A DNA stretch of 64,000 nt from Gerris lacustris (Eukaryota; Arthropoda; Insecta; Hemiptera; Gerridae): positions 100,753,511 through 100,817,510 of the forward strand of contig OX578277.1 of NCBI GenBank assembly GCA_951217055.1, given 5' to 3'. The position numbers and the translations under genes are program-made. The notes under the pieces were generated by a model that ran no database searches, had not been told where the DNA came from, and saw only the letters and a list, made by a program, of their open reading frames with translations. Below, one piece after another: positions 10,361 through 21,405 of the stretch (positions are counted from its first letter, which is position 1; every line of letters starts with the position of its first letter).

Positions 10361-11240
10361 GTACACCTGGTAGGAACGAAGTCCCTTCCGCTTTTCATTA
10401 AATATAAATTATAAAATCACACTGCTAAGTATGCGATGCTAACTACTTATAAATGGTGGAGATACGAAAGAGGCAAAATTACAAGTAACTAATATTTGTA
10501 TACATAGCGGAGTTAAGGCAAAATTAAAAGAATTGTACATTACGCGTCTAGTAAGGAAAGTAGCATTTTGCATGTGAGTGTGGAGTTTGCACCCGAGTGA
10601 TAGCGAGGGTAGTAAAACCACACAAGCAAAGCAAAATGCAGTTTTCACACGTGTTGCGTATCGTACTTTATCTACGATTGTGGATTTTAATTATAAATAC
10701 AGAAAAATATGTAAGTACGTATCTCTTTTGATTAAGATGACATTAATTCATTAGTTGTGTTTTGTGCCAAATAAATTATTTCAGAAGGCCTAATTCTCCT
10801 CACTTTCTTCATAATCACTTAAATTAATCATTGTTTCTCTAAAAACTCGATATAAACAGTTACTTTAATTAAACAAACAGCAAATTAGAATGAACAAACT
10901 CGCCAGTGGTGCGTTAAGGTGAAGAATTCCTGTTTTTCCGACCTTGGGTGGAAAAAATAGAGGAATTCTTCACCTCATTGTGAACGCGCATGAGCAATGA
11001 ATACAGCTACAACAAGAATCACTTTCTACGCATCTAAACAGAGATATAATGTTTATATTTCATATCAATCGTAGATAAAAGCTTTTTCTTATCATTAAAG
11101 CGGGCTTCTTGCAATAAATATATATTTAATATTGAGAAAATTGTAAATCATGATGCGTTGATGATTGTAGTAAAGAGCCGAGTAGTGAGGGACAGGACTA
11201 CTTCCAACCCTCACGCCCCGGCCTACTCCAATTAAAATAA
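10361..11240 (+). mobile_element. TIR element, family Q, copy 4, split by a hairpin element
   Basis: The left part (10365-10533) follows family Q from GGAACGAAGTCCCTTCCGC through TTAAGGCAAAATTAAAAG. Family Q resumes at about 11090 with AAAGCTTTTTCTTATC and GCGGGCTTCTTGCAATAAAT. In the copy at 32309-33196 these two parts are contiguous. The right TIR of this copy is not evident. Confidence 0.7.
10534..11089 (+). mobile_element. Hairpin element, family H, copy A
   Basis: The left end is GTACATTACGCGTCTAG, followed by a long imperfect hairpin (GCATTTTGCATGTGAGTGTGG facing CCACACAAGCAAAGCAAAATGC, split here by loop sequence). A second palindrome at about 10921-10976 has arms GAAGAATTCCT and AGGAATTCTTC. 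The right end is ATCGTAGAT. Interruption of family Q by this copy defines the ends to within a few bases. Four relatives are at 31160, 36016, 45345 and 62436. Confidence 0.8.
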
Positions 11241-12367
11241 TATTATAAAATATTTTTTAAAAAATTAATTTAAAAAAAATGGGTACGGGGTACCTCGGAA
11301 CTCGCATCTATATAAAATATGCATTATAGATTTAGGCATTAAACAAAAGTTAGTAAATGAAATGTGTATTAGCACAAACCTTAATTACTTGTGCTTCATC
11401 TAGAATCTAGGGCAACACTGGAAGGAATCATGAAAGTTCATGATTCCCTTATTTTTCATTATTCCCTGTTTAACCCGACTAGGTGCAATGAGTAACTTCC
11501 CTCCCAGTAAACTAGGGAGGAAAGTTCACTTTTCCTCCCTGCCGGAGGTAATTGTTATTTACGCACCAAGGGAGGAAACAAAGTCATTACACCCTGAGCG
11601 TTTTGGTTGGTTCCTGAGGCGTAGCCGAGGGAACCATAGTGTCTAAATCCCGAGGCGTAGCCGAGGGAGTTATTTATAGCGAGGGTACTATGACTTTTTA
11701 CTCCCGTGGTACGTACAAGATTTTTCCTCTAGAAGGGAGAAAATCAACACAAATAAAACCTAAGATTTCGATTTATCTATTTATTTAGGTATTAATAACT
11801 AAATTTACAAATTTTTGTACCTTTAATTTTAAAAATTACTTTTAAAAACAAAAAAAAAAGTATAACGTCTTGCAGTAAAATGTGCAATTCATCAATTCCA
11901 ACTATGTTTTATTTGATTTCTTTAATGACTTTCTATAACTATGTATAACTATAATAATAATTAAAATGTTTAATAATAGGTACCTACAACAAAATGACGT
12001 AACTGAATAACATTTAATTTATTTGTGTTTAACTCTAAAATACGAGAAATCAAAAACATAAATATAACCTGATTAGACGTAACCTACCTCTTTTGTATAC
12101 GTCTTGTTTAAACTCATTTTTGAAGTCATACGATATTTTAAAATGACGATAAAAATTAAAGCATCACGGCAATCAAAAGTACGTGTTATTTAAACTCTCT
12201 AATTTTTTTTTTTAAAAAAAAGCTGTTAAGCAGTCGAGTCATTCAGTTAAAAAGAAACTGCTACTAGTTACAAAACAGGCAACACTGATTTCTAAACAAT
12301 AATAACTTGGCTCTACTGTTACTTTCCACCACGATTTTTACTTTCCGTCACGATTTCTACTTTCCGC
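11240..12367. other. Repeat-bearing noncoding DNA with local dyads
   Basis: A GGGTACGGGGTACCTCGGAA word at 11281-11300 recurs at 15218-15237. A hairpin at 11608-11636 (TGGTTCC...GGAACCA) encloses GAGGCGTAGCCGAGGGA, which is repeated at 11652-11668. Three 19-bp tandem copies of TACTTTCC(A/G)(C/T)CACGATTT lie at 12320-12376. A short frame at 11440-11646 is not credible. Confidence 0.5.
11475..11555 (+). repeat. Diverged direct repeat, copy 1
   Basis: The words GACTAGGTGCAATG, TAGGGAGGAAAGTT and TCCTCCCTGCCGGAGG match in order a second copy at 12380-12490. Confidence 0.5.
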
Positions 12368-12379
12368 CACGATTTTCAC

Positions 12380-12490
12380 AACTAGGCTGTAATGGGATTC
12401 TTTCCTCTCTATAAAGTAGGGTGGAAAGTTAATGTTTTCTCCCTTCTGGAGGAAAAGTTCATTTTATCTCCCTGCTAGAAGTAAAAATAT
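12380..12490 (+). repeat. Diverged direct repeat, copy 2
   Basis: The words AACTAGGCTGTAATG, TAGGGTGGAAAGTT and CTCCCTTCTGGAGG parallel the copy at 11475-11555. Confidence 0.5.
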
Positions 12491-12879
12491 TTTTAACCCA
12501 CCATGGCCAACTCTATTACTAAATCTCGAAAACTGAAGACGCTAGAATCACCTAACAAAAAAAAGAAGGTGATTAAGCCCAGCCCGAACCATTCTTACTA
12601 GGAAGTTTAAATTTTAGAATAGGCTACTCCACAAAAAACATATGCAAGATTTTGTTTTTCGATATCAAGTTCTAAGGGGTATACTCGGGTGGGGAAAGGA
12701 AAAGAGACTATGGATTTGAAAATATGAGAGATGACAAGGGAGCGGTTAAGTTCTGCTTAAAAATCTCGAGGAGATTCATTGAACGAAAGTCCATTCCTAA
12801 AGAGAAGAAATAAAGATACGGGAAAGAGAAAATATGCAGTCCAAACAACTGAGACTCTGAAACAACATAATAATATACA
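12491..12879. other. Noncoding DNA, nothing recognised
   Basis: No coding or repeat structure recognised between the direct repeat and the next palindromic element. Confidence 0.5.
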
Positions 12880-12892
12880 TATAATCATTATA

Positions 12893-13937
12893 CAGGGTGG
12901 TCCAAAAGTCTCTCCCCCCCCCCCCTCTTAACTTTTGAACGGTTTGAAATAAATTAATGAAACTTGGGGGATCTCTACCATACAAAGGGAAGTTTGTTTT
13001 CATGCAATCACCTACTAGGGGCAACCACCCACTTTGCCCCCAGGCCACCTAGCTTCAAAATTTCAAATTGGAGCGTATATTTTTGGTAGCATATTTGGAT
13101 TCTACGGTGAAAAATAATAAACTTTTACATGGAACTATTTTTTCTATCTCCAATATTTTGCCCCCCTACAGGGGTGCAAAGATAGCAAAATAACCCTTCC
13201 GAAATAGTAAAAAAATAACACTTAGATCGTTATAAAATCTAAACGGTTTGAAATAAATTAATGAAACTTGGGAGATCTGTACCATGTAAAGGGAAGTGTG
13301 TAATCATCCACTCGCGAACTAGGGGCAACCACCTTTTTGCCCCCAGGCGCTGAAATCTACCCTTTTTATACCTTTGCCCCCCTATAGGGGGCAAAATATT
13401 GTAGATAGAAAAAAATGTTTGAAGTAAAATATTTTTATTTTTTGCCGTAGAATCTAAATCTGCTATCAAAAATATACATTCCAAGTTAAAATTTTGATGT
13501 TAGGTGGTCTGGGGGCAAAATGGGAGGTTGCCCCTAATGCGTGATTGCATGAAAACAAACTTCCCTTTACATAGTACGGATCCACTAAGTTTCATTAATT
13601 TATCTCTAACCGTTTAGATTTTACAACGTATGATAGTAAGGGTTATTTTGCTATCTTTGCCCCCCTATAGGGGGCAAAATATTGGAAATAGAAAAAAAAG
13701 TTACAAGTAAAAGTTTATTATTTTTCACTGTAGAATCCAAATATGCTATCAAAAATATACATTCCAATTTGAAATTCTGAAGTTGGGTGGCCTGGGGGCA
13801 AAGTGGGTTGTTGCCCCTAGTGGGTGATTGCATGAAAACAAACTTCCCTTTGCATGGTAGAGATCCCCCAAGTTTCATTAATTTATCTCAAACCATTCAG
13901 AAGTTAAGAGGGGGGGGGGGACTTTTGGACCACCCTG
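12893..13937 (-). mobile_element. Four-module palindromic (foldback) element, copy 2
   Basis: The ends CAGGGTGGTCCAAAAGTCT and AGTCCAAAAGTGG-type reverse partner (ACTTTTGGACCACCCTG) match copy 1. The asymmetric word ACTTAGATCGTTATAAAATC lies in the left half here and, inverted, in the right half of copy 1, so the two copies are in opposite orientation. Perfect 13-bp direct repeats TATAATCATTATA flank it (12880-12892 and 13938-13950). Confidence 0.88.
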
Positions 13938-13950
13938 TATAATCATTATA

Positions 13951-15050
13951 CATACATACATTATAAGACAGAAATCCATTTCAGACATCAGGGAACATTT
14001 TTGGCCCTGTATTGGTCTGTCTGTCTGTCTGTTGACCAATTAATACGAACCATCATTATCTTAATAGTGCTATGGTAATTTACCCCCGATGTATATAATT
14101 TTAGCATTATTTTCTTATGCTTATTTACCAAATGTTCAGGGTATATTTATTTCAAACTACTTTTTTTTTATTTCAAACACGTGGGCTACACCGGAAATTT
14201 CAGCTAGTGTAATTAAAAATACCAGCTGTCATAATTAATAATACCAGCTGTTATAATTAATAATACTTATTTGTTCTTTAAACCTTATATTGGGGGAAAT
14301 TAATAATGGAATTAACATGAATGTTTATCAGTTTCACACACTGCAGGTTTATAAAGACAAAGTTTCTATGGACCCCCTAAACAAAAAATATCACATTAGT
14401 TTAGTAGAGTAAGAGAAAACAGTACAAAGGAATAGATAGACGCGCATGCGTGACTTATCTAGTAACAAATAAACTGGATGGAACTGCGCATGTTTCAATT
14501 GCCCATTCTCTCTTTCCTGGCCATCTAGATTGTATTCACTTCAACGTTTACAAAAACGTTATACGGGCCCATAATCTGGTACCATCTAAATATAACTTTC
14601 GATCTTTCATTAAAACCCCTTTTTCACCGGTTTTTATGATTTTTCATCTGGTTGACAAAAAAATCAAAGAACTTCCTTATACCAACTCAGATAATATGTT
14701 TAATTCAAGAGTTTATCTGGTTTAGCGTCCCTCTCTTCTTATATAATATATGATTTTACACGAAGCACCCCCATAACTAAAAACCACGCTTAAAAATTAT
14801 TTAAAAATTTATTTCATTTAATTTTAATTTTATTAATTTTATATTATGGTTATGTCATAAATTATTAATTTATCTTCATATGGTATATTGAATGTTAAAA
14901 GAAAACATACGCTACAGGAAATATATTTTGTTAAATTTAATTTTTTAGCTCAAGAACGTGTAAAAATCTTATTTAAGAATTTATAGATCTCCTAGATAGA
15001 ATTTTTGGATCTATTGATAGAATAAATAAAAATCTATAGATTAGATAATA
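13951..15050. other. AT-rich DNA, no gene seen
   Basis: There is a CTGTCTGTCTGTCTGTTG fragment at about 14017, related to family P. About 2.5 copies of ATACCAGCTGT(C/T)ATAATTAAT lie at 14218-14265. The 91-codon frame at 14450-14725 has no recognisable domain, and I do not call it a gene. Confidence 0.5.
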
Positions 15051-15250
15051 TACTGTGTCCCAGCTAATATGGAACTGTGAAATATCTCCTGAACCGTGAT
15101 AGATAGAAAGATGAGGTTTTCAGGGTTCGATAATGGCTAAATGCGCTTCCAGAACAATTTTTGAACATTTTCTGAATTCAACAAAAGTTTGTGCAGTTTA
15201 CATAATATAAAAAATCGGGTACGGGGTACCTCGGAACTTTTCCTCACTTC

Positions 15251-15293
15251 AGAGGCCACTAAAGTGGCCTCTCCTGCTGCTTCGCAGCAGGAG
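15251..15293. repeat. Two adjoining perfect hairpins
   Basis: AGAGGCCACT/AGTGGCCTCT (15251-15272) is directly followed, with a 2-bp overlap, by CTCCTGCTGC-TTC-GCAGCAGGAG (15271-15293). They are strikingly GC-rich for the region and lie just upstream of the 5S-like motif. Confidence 0.9.
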
Positions 15294-15304
15294 GAAGCAG
15301 CATT

Positions 15305-15335
15305 GGACGTGATCAGTACTTGGATGGGTGACCGT
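15305..15335 (+). pseudogene. 5S rRNA-like fragment
   Basis: AGTACTTGGATGGGTGACC at 15315-15333 is the conserved internal control region of eukaryotic 5S rRNA. Flanking bases do not make a full 5S gene, so this is a fragment, or part of a 5S-derived SINE. Confidence 0.55.
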
Positions 15336-17056
15336 TCTGAACTAACTGATTTATTATAATTGTTCGGTACGGAAGGGCTTGCGCCTGATTCCGCTGCCGG
15401 GTCTATAAATAAAGATATTGAGCGGACTGTAGATATAGGGTGGTAAGATAGAGTATTAAAAATATTGTAATAAATAAGTACACAAGGAGGATAATGGTGG
15501 ATGAAGATAATAATATAATGTATAAAGATAAATAACAACTTACATATAATGAATGAAATATAATAATAAATCCTAATAAACTGAAGAACTGATGGAATGT
15601 AGTGTGATCTGTGATGAATGTGTGTGTGTGAGCGAGGTGAATTGTGAAGCGGTGAATGTGTTCGGTAATGTCTCCTACTGGCACTGCATTATAATATAAT
15701 GATAACGATAATAAATGAAACTGTAATATTAGTGTAATAAATGATTGGATATCCAAAAGTTATTGTTTAATTGAAATAATTGTAGTGTATGAAATATTGT
15801 GGACTTCCACTTGTAGCGTCTTAAACCATGTGCAATGTGCAGTGTTCTTCTTAGCGTGTTCATACGTCTTTGAAGGTAACGGTTTTTGTCAGGGTTGACA
15901 GTATATCGTTGGCCTAAACGGTGATCTATCCTAGTAGCCCTCCAATTATGGGGCTATAGATGTCAGAACCAGACGAAACTAGAGGACGCGTTGCGGGTAC
16001 ATCAAAGCGCTGGTTTGCCTATCTAATATATACGATAAACAATAAAAACTTGTTCAGTTGCCTGAACAATAATTTTTACAAAAAAACAACCTTATTATTA
16101 ATACCTATATTTTATTTTATTATTTGAAGTTTGGCGGTATTTTGACAGATGTAAACAAACTTTGACGTCATAAAAATTATCGCACTAATAAATAATTATA
16201 TTCACTTATAACTTTTAAACTAATTAATAGAATTTCATCGGGTTTTGTTTTATATTTGTTCCTTAATTGTTTCCGGTTCCAACAATATGCTATAAGTCAA
16301 AAACCTATATGTAATTTCAGTATTATTAACCGTCAAAGTTTAAAAATGCAAAAATTTATAACTTCAAAATGGCGGCCAAAATCAAAATGAAATTTAGTGG
16401 GCTTGTTCGTCATACAGAGAGGTACATTCGAGCCAAATTTCAACTCAATCAGGACCATTGTCCTGATGACCATTGTGATTACTAATGGCAGCTAAACTAA
16501 TGGACATTCAGGAATAAAAGTCAGGATACAAAAAGGCGGTAAAATCCAAATTGATTCTTAAAAGTATGCATTATTTGTATTTGCTTCTTACTTTTCACGT
16601 TTTGAGCTCTGCTGAACACTTTTTGGCAAAATAATAGTTACAAATAAGGTATGTATTTTAGACTGGATTTGGATTCTATGACTAAAAATAAGAACTTTTT
16701 GAGTCTTGAATTGTTTTCTAAATCTATTAGTTAGCTCTAAAATGGAGTTAAAGATTCAATTTTAGCAGGTTCAGTGCTCTCCAGAAGGCAAACTAATGCT
16801 CGGAGCGAAAAATTTCCAAGAGTTAACAATTCTTATTTATAGCCATAGAATCCAAATCTAGTAAAAAAAATATGGCTTCCTATTCATTTTTTTATATTAT
16901 GTAAACTGCACACACTTTTGCTGAACTCAGAAAATGTTCAGCATTTTTTATGGAAGCGCATTTATAGCCATTATTAAACCCTGAAAACCGCATTTTTTTT
17001 TATCTATCATAGTTCCAGAGATATTTTGCTGTTCTATATTAACTGGGACACCCTGT

Positions 17057-18870
17057 ATATAATCTATAGAATAAATATATATAATCTTTAGATAGAATTG
17101 ATGGATCTATAACTCAAAGTTCTTTATATTAACTACTTGCATGAGTAAGAAAAAGGTAATAACTTAGGGTTATACAAATATGTATAATAGCTTTCATCTC
17201 CCCGCTCCACGCAGGGCTCATGCTAGGTATTAGTGGATATGTTTCCTTTTAACATGTAGACCTAGCAGTTAAATAAAATCCCTAAATAGTTTTGTTTTCA
17301 AGCCTTCTAGGAATAAAATCAGGACTATATTCACATTCATTCCGTTTCTAAAAATATAATATTCTCCAAATCGTAATTTGGAGTCTATCTATATATTTAA
17401 AAAATAGCTAATAGAAACGAATTAATATGTATTGTAATTAATAAAAAAACTAAAAAGGTATAATAAATATGAAAATAAACGACGTAAAAACCAATTACAC
17501 TGGGAATTCATTAAACAATCATCAACTATTGGTGCATTAATTTAATTACCAGTCTCTTCTCTCATTAAGGCAGTTGCACTAGTAAAATATTTACTAACTC
17601 TGGTTCTAGAAAAAAATAATGAAATAATAAATACTCGAATTATAGAGCAATAGTGTGAAAATGAAGCATCCCAATCAGAAATTAAATCGGTCAACAATTG
17701 CGGACGCCATAAGAGCTCAAAGTCAATATTTGTTTACAAAAAATCAAATTTTGCTGAACCGATAAAGGTACGACAAAAAGTCATAGGTCCAATCTTTTAA
17801 AATCAGTTACCGCTGGTGCAATCAGCTTGTCGATACGACTTACCATTTAGCCACAATGAGCCTCCAAAAAAACTTTAAAGTTCATCCACCATCTTTAATT
17901 TTTTAAGAGGGGTAAAAATATATTTTTTTTTAACTTTTCGGATTTTTTCCTGTCGGTTTGGGCCAATTTCCGACCAAACACAAAAAACCGCGGGTCTCTA
18001 GGTGGTCTAGACTCTAGAAGTACCCAAACATTTTGATTAGCGAGTCTGTGGGGTTGTTTACGGTGGGTCAACCTAAATTTTTGTAAGTAATATTTTATAT
18101 TTTAGATACTTTTTTTTATAAAAAGCCTACAAATTTGCGTAACATATTTGCGCTCACCCCTGAAAACAAATTACACGATTTTATTTAGCCAGTTTTGCGC
18201 CTATAAAATCTGACTATGGGGCGACAGACACACATACACTCATAAACGAAAAAATTTAAGGTCGGATTCGGTTTTTGGAATGCATAATATAATGAAAAAG
18301 TATCAAAAAAAAAAATTTCAATTCTGACCAATGTACAGACAAAACTTTAATTTTATTTAAGTAGATATTATAGTTTGATTTTTTTCTAGAACCACGCAAA
18401 AAGCTTTATTTTTAACTAAATATTTACCCCTATCACAACGTTAAGAGAAGAATAAATAAATATTAATAAAAACCTAATAAATATTAATCTTATAAAACCT
18501 ATAGAGATTACATGCGCAGTGAAAGCTTGATATTATCATACTATATTTATTTAACAATTAATCAAAGTCGTCACGCACAATCTTCTGCAATAATGACAAA
18601 TGCTTGACAAATGAGTTTAAAATTAAATAAAATAAATTAAAAATTGGTTAAGTCATTAATTGCTATTGTGACTTTATAATTTGAAGAATAATTAATTGAA
18701 TTTTTTTTTATTAGCATAAAAGTGAGGTTAACAACCTATATGATACTCTATTATGCTTGGTAACCAACTCGTTTAATTCCCTACGAACTTTTTGCACCAT
18801 CTGAAAGCACAGAGTTGGCCATTAATTATTTTTAAATCCTTTATATTAACTTTACTTTTGTGGCTGGGCG
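17057..18870. other. AT-rich DNA, no gene seen
   Basis: No coding signal. A short dispersed word (CATGCTAGGTATTAGTGG near 17219) appears inverted near 30005-30030 as CCACTAATTCCTAGCATG, which suggests a decayed repeat. Confidence 0.5.
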
Positions 18871-19560
18871 CCTGTCGTCAAATCTTTGGAAGGCTAGTAA
18901 GCCCTTTTACAGTTATCCAATCGAGCTTAAATTTGGCACATCGACTCTCTACCAAGGCAAAAACATTTTAACAAATTAATTAATTAATTAAATTGATTTA
19001 ATAAATAAATAAATTAATAAGTTTTCTAGATGCCCCTATTTTATCAATGTTAATACTTAGTTGGGTAATTAAGGGTGACCCTTAACCCAATATAAATAAA
19101 TTAATTTTTCAATTTAATTAATTATCTTTTTAAAAATGAATGGATTAATTAAATATTTAAAAAAAATAAGTAATAAAAAAATAAAAATTTAATTAATTAA
19201 TTGGTAGGTATATATAAAATCTTTGGAGGGCTAGTTAACCCTCTTCCTGTCGTCCAATCGAGCTGAAACTTGGCACATAGGCTCTCTACCAATACAAAAA
19301 CATTTTAACAAATTAATTAATAATTAAATTTAATTAATTAATTAATAAATTAATTTTTCTATTTAATTTATTATCTCTTTAAAAATGAATGGATTAATTA
19401 AATATTAAAAAAAGTAATAAAAATAAAATAGAGATTTAATTAATTAATTAGTAGGTATATAAAATCTTTGGAGGGCTAGTGAACCCTCTTCCAGTCATCC
19501 AATCGAGCTGAAACTCTAACAAATAATAACATTCTAACAAATAAATTAATAAATTTTACC
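18870..19560 (+). repeat. Three diverged direct repeats
   Basis: Copies start AAATCTTTGGA(A/G)GGCTAGT at about 18879, 19219 and 19461. Each is followed by TCCAATCGAGCT and CATT(C/T)TAACAAAT, then (TTAA)n-rich sequence. The spacing is irregular (about 340 and 240 bp). Confidence 0.8.
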
Positions 19561-20400
19561 AATTAATTAATTTTTGGATAATTATTTAAAATTGAAATGA
19601 ATTAATACCAATATTTATCCTCACCTCACAACCAAAATGCAAGAATATAAAGGATTTATAATAAAAACTTGGTTTTTATGGGCTAGTATTATTACTTGAT
19701 TTATGTTATTGAAAAGTTAAATTATTAATAATTATTAATAATGTTAATTATTAATAAATAAAAATAAATAAATGTTAATTATTATAATGTTAATTGTTAA
19801 TTATTAATTTAATGCTTACACCTTATTTAGTTCAAACTAAAAGGAAGTCGTGATGGATGGAAAGATGTAACAATTTTTTTTTCTTTTAAGAAATAACCAC
19901 TATTTCATAGTAAGACGTTTCGAGTGGTATGTAGAGTCATCCTCAGTCATATATATATTTCTCTAAACAAACAATTATGTTACATATAATTAGAAATCTT
20001 CTATTAACGTTCTATCAGATTTACTAATACAATTGTTTTTGATTGCTTTACTTATTTATTCCTATTTCATTCTATTTTATAATCATCTAATTAATTATAC
20101 ATTTAAAAAAAAAATCACTTACTGATCATAATTAAGTAGGTATGTACACAATATAATCTCTCTACAAGAATAATAATAATAATGACCTCCATAAGAGTGC
20201 GTCTATGTGTGTAGCAATAAGCTATAAATTAATTAACATAATAACAACAATAATTAATAGAAAAAAATCGGTCCGAGACAACTCAGACAAACATTCTCGT
20301 ATACGAGTTCATAATAACAGCCCAGTGTTTTCCATTTATTGGTTTTTGAAGGTGCATTTAATTATTATTGAACATTTTATCAACATTTATCATAAAAATA
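19561..20400. other. AT-rich DNA, no gene seen
   Basis: TTAATTA-type low-complexity sequence with no recognisable gene. The 80-codon frame at 20205-20447 ends inside a dispersed repeat. Confidence 0.5.
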
Positions 20401-20404
20401 ACTT

Positions 20405-20875
20405 CTCGAAGGGGAATCAAACCCGGCGTATCTTCGGCTGCGTTTAAAGTTATTTTCTCAGGAACTAGATTTTCCCCCAGAAAAACTGCTTATATCGTTA
20501 GATTTGTATATGGACTACATTTTAGAATTGTTTAATAAAAATAATTTTTTTCCCGTTTTGACAGTGATTTTTTTTGGGGGGGGGGGGGGGGGGGTTGCGC
20601 CCCAAAATATGGAGCTAAAATTCATTTCTCGATTTCGCCTCGGATTATGATTTATTTTACTGACCATGATTACCAAATTTCGTCAAAATCGGCGCACTAG
20701 TTTAGGCTCCAGGTTTTTCCACATACAGACGATAGGCAAACATTTTTTAAAAACCAATTTTTGGAATCAGGGGACCTCAAAACGAGTAAATCCATTAAAA
20801 TATCAAAATCAAATTTTCGCTCCATCACAATACTTTCCCTTTATATGAGAAAGTAAAAAATCTGTCCGAGACATC
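20405..20875 (-). repeat. Dispersed repeat family Z with 19-G tract
   Basis: On the minus strand it runs from ACTTTCTCATATAAAGGGAA through GGTCCCCTGATTCC and a G/C tract (20576-20594) to GGGTTTGATTCCCC, a B-box-like word. Copies in the other orientation are at 35330, 44405 and 47685. Confidence 0.65.
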
Positions 20876-20894
20876 TCGTATATACGATTTTTTT

Positions 20895-21135
20895 TTTATA
20901 TTTATTCTTGCGGATTATTTTTTTCGAACTAACTTTCCATGCAGCAAAATTTGCTGAAAACAAATTAAATTCTGCTGAAAGATGGCTAAAAGTATTAAAA
21001 TAATGAATTTTCATCGTGTTCTGAGCTATTTTTAAAGTTTACAATGTCTAGCTACTCGGGAAGTTAGTTAAAAATCGATTGCTAGATTTGTACTGGACAA
21101 ACAAACAAACAAGAAAGCAAGCTAATAAAAACGTA
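20895..21135 (-). repeat. Dispersed repeat family S, copy 2 (inverted)
   Basis: The reverse complement shares GAGTAGCTAGACATTG, GCTCAGAACACGATG and TTTTCAGCAAATTTTGCTGC with the copies at 7620 and 44985. Confidence 0.65.
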
Positions 21136-21149
21136 GTAAAAATGTTGTT

Positions 21150-21405
21150 CTATTTTTCACTTTTTTTTTAGTTTGGGGGGGGGGGGTCTCGCCTCGGGGT
21201 ATAATTTTTCTGAACACGTATGCCATTTTCGTCAAAATCGGCCTAGTAGTTAAGACTCCAAGCATCTTCACAAAAGACAGAGAGAATTTAAGAAAAAGAA
21301 ACACTTTTTTGGATTCAGGGATTTCAAAACGTGCAAATCCATCACAATCTCAAAATCGAATTTTCGCGCCATCACAATACTTTCTTTTTATATGAGAATG
21401 TAAAA
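21150..21405 (-). repeat. Dispersed repeat family Z, copy
   Basis: Inverted copy with AAAATCGGCCTAGTAGTTAA, CGTGCAAATCCATCA and CATCACAATACTTTC landmarks, plus a 12-G tract at 21175-21186. Confidence 0.6.

Larger units (their letters stand above)
15212..16640 (+). mobile_element. Sequence nested inside the 15051-17056 element
   Basis: It starts TCGGGTACGGGGTACCTCGG, a word also at 11281, and contains two strong tandem hairpins and a 5S-like motif. The rest is AT-rich with no coding signal. The open frames at 15137-15756 are on AT-rich sequence without domains. Its class is unknown; the borders are set only by where the TIR arms break off. Confidence 0.5.
15051..17056. mobile_element. TIR element carrying a nested insertion
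   Basis: The left arm (TACTGTGTCCCAGCTAATAT, through GTGCAGTTTACATAATATAA at ~15211) is inverted in the right arm (~16885-17056, ending CTGGGACACCCTGTA). The next part of the left arm does not follow directly. It resumes at about 16640 as GGATTTGGATTCTATGACTA, which is inverted at 16846-16868. The intervening ~1.4 kb is therefore an insertion. TA flanks both ends. No transposase is seen. Confidence 0.75.

Noticed and set aside
14450..14725. 91-codon frame as a host gene exon
   Set aside because: No recognisable domain, splice signals or second copy support; this length is expected by chance in the window.
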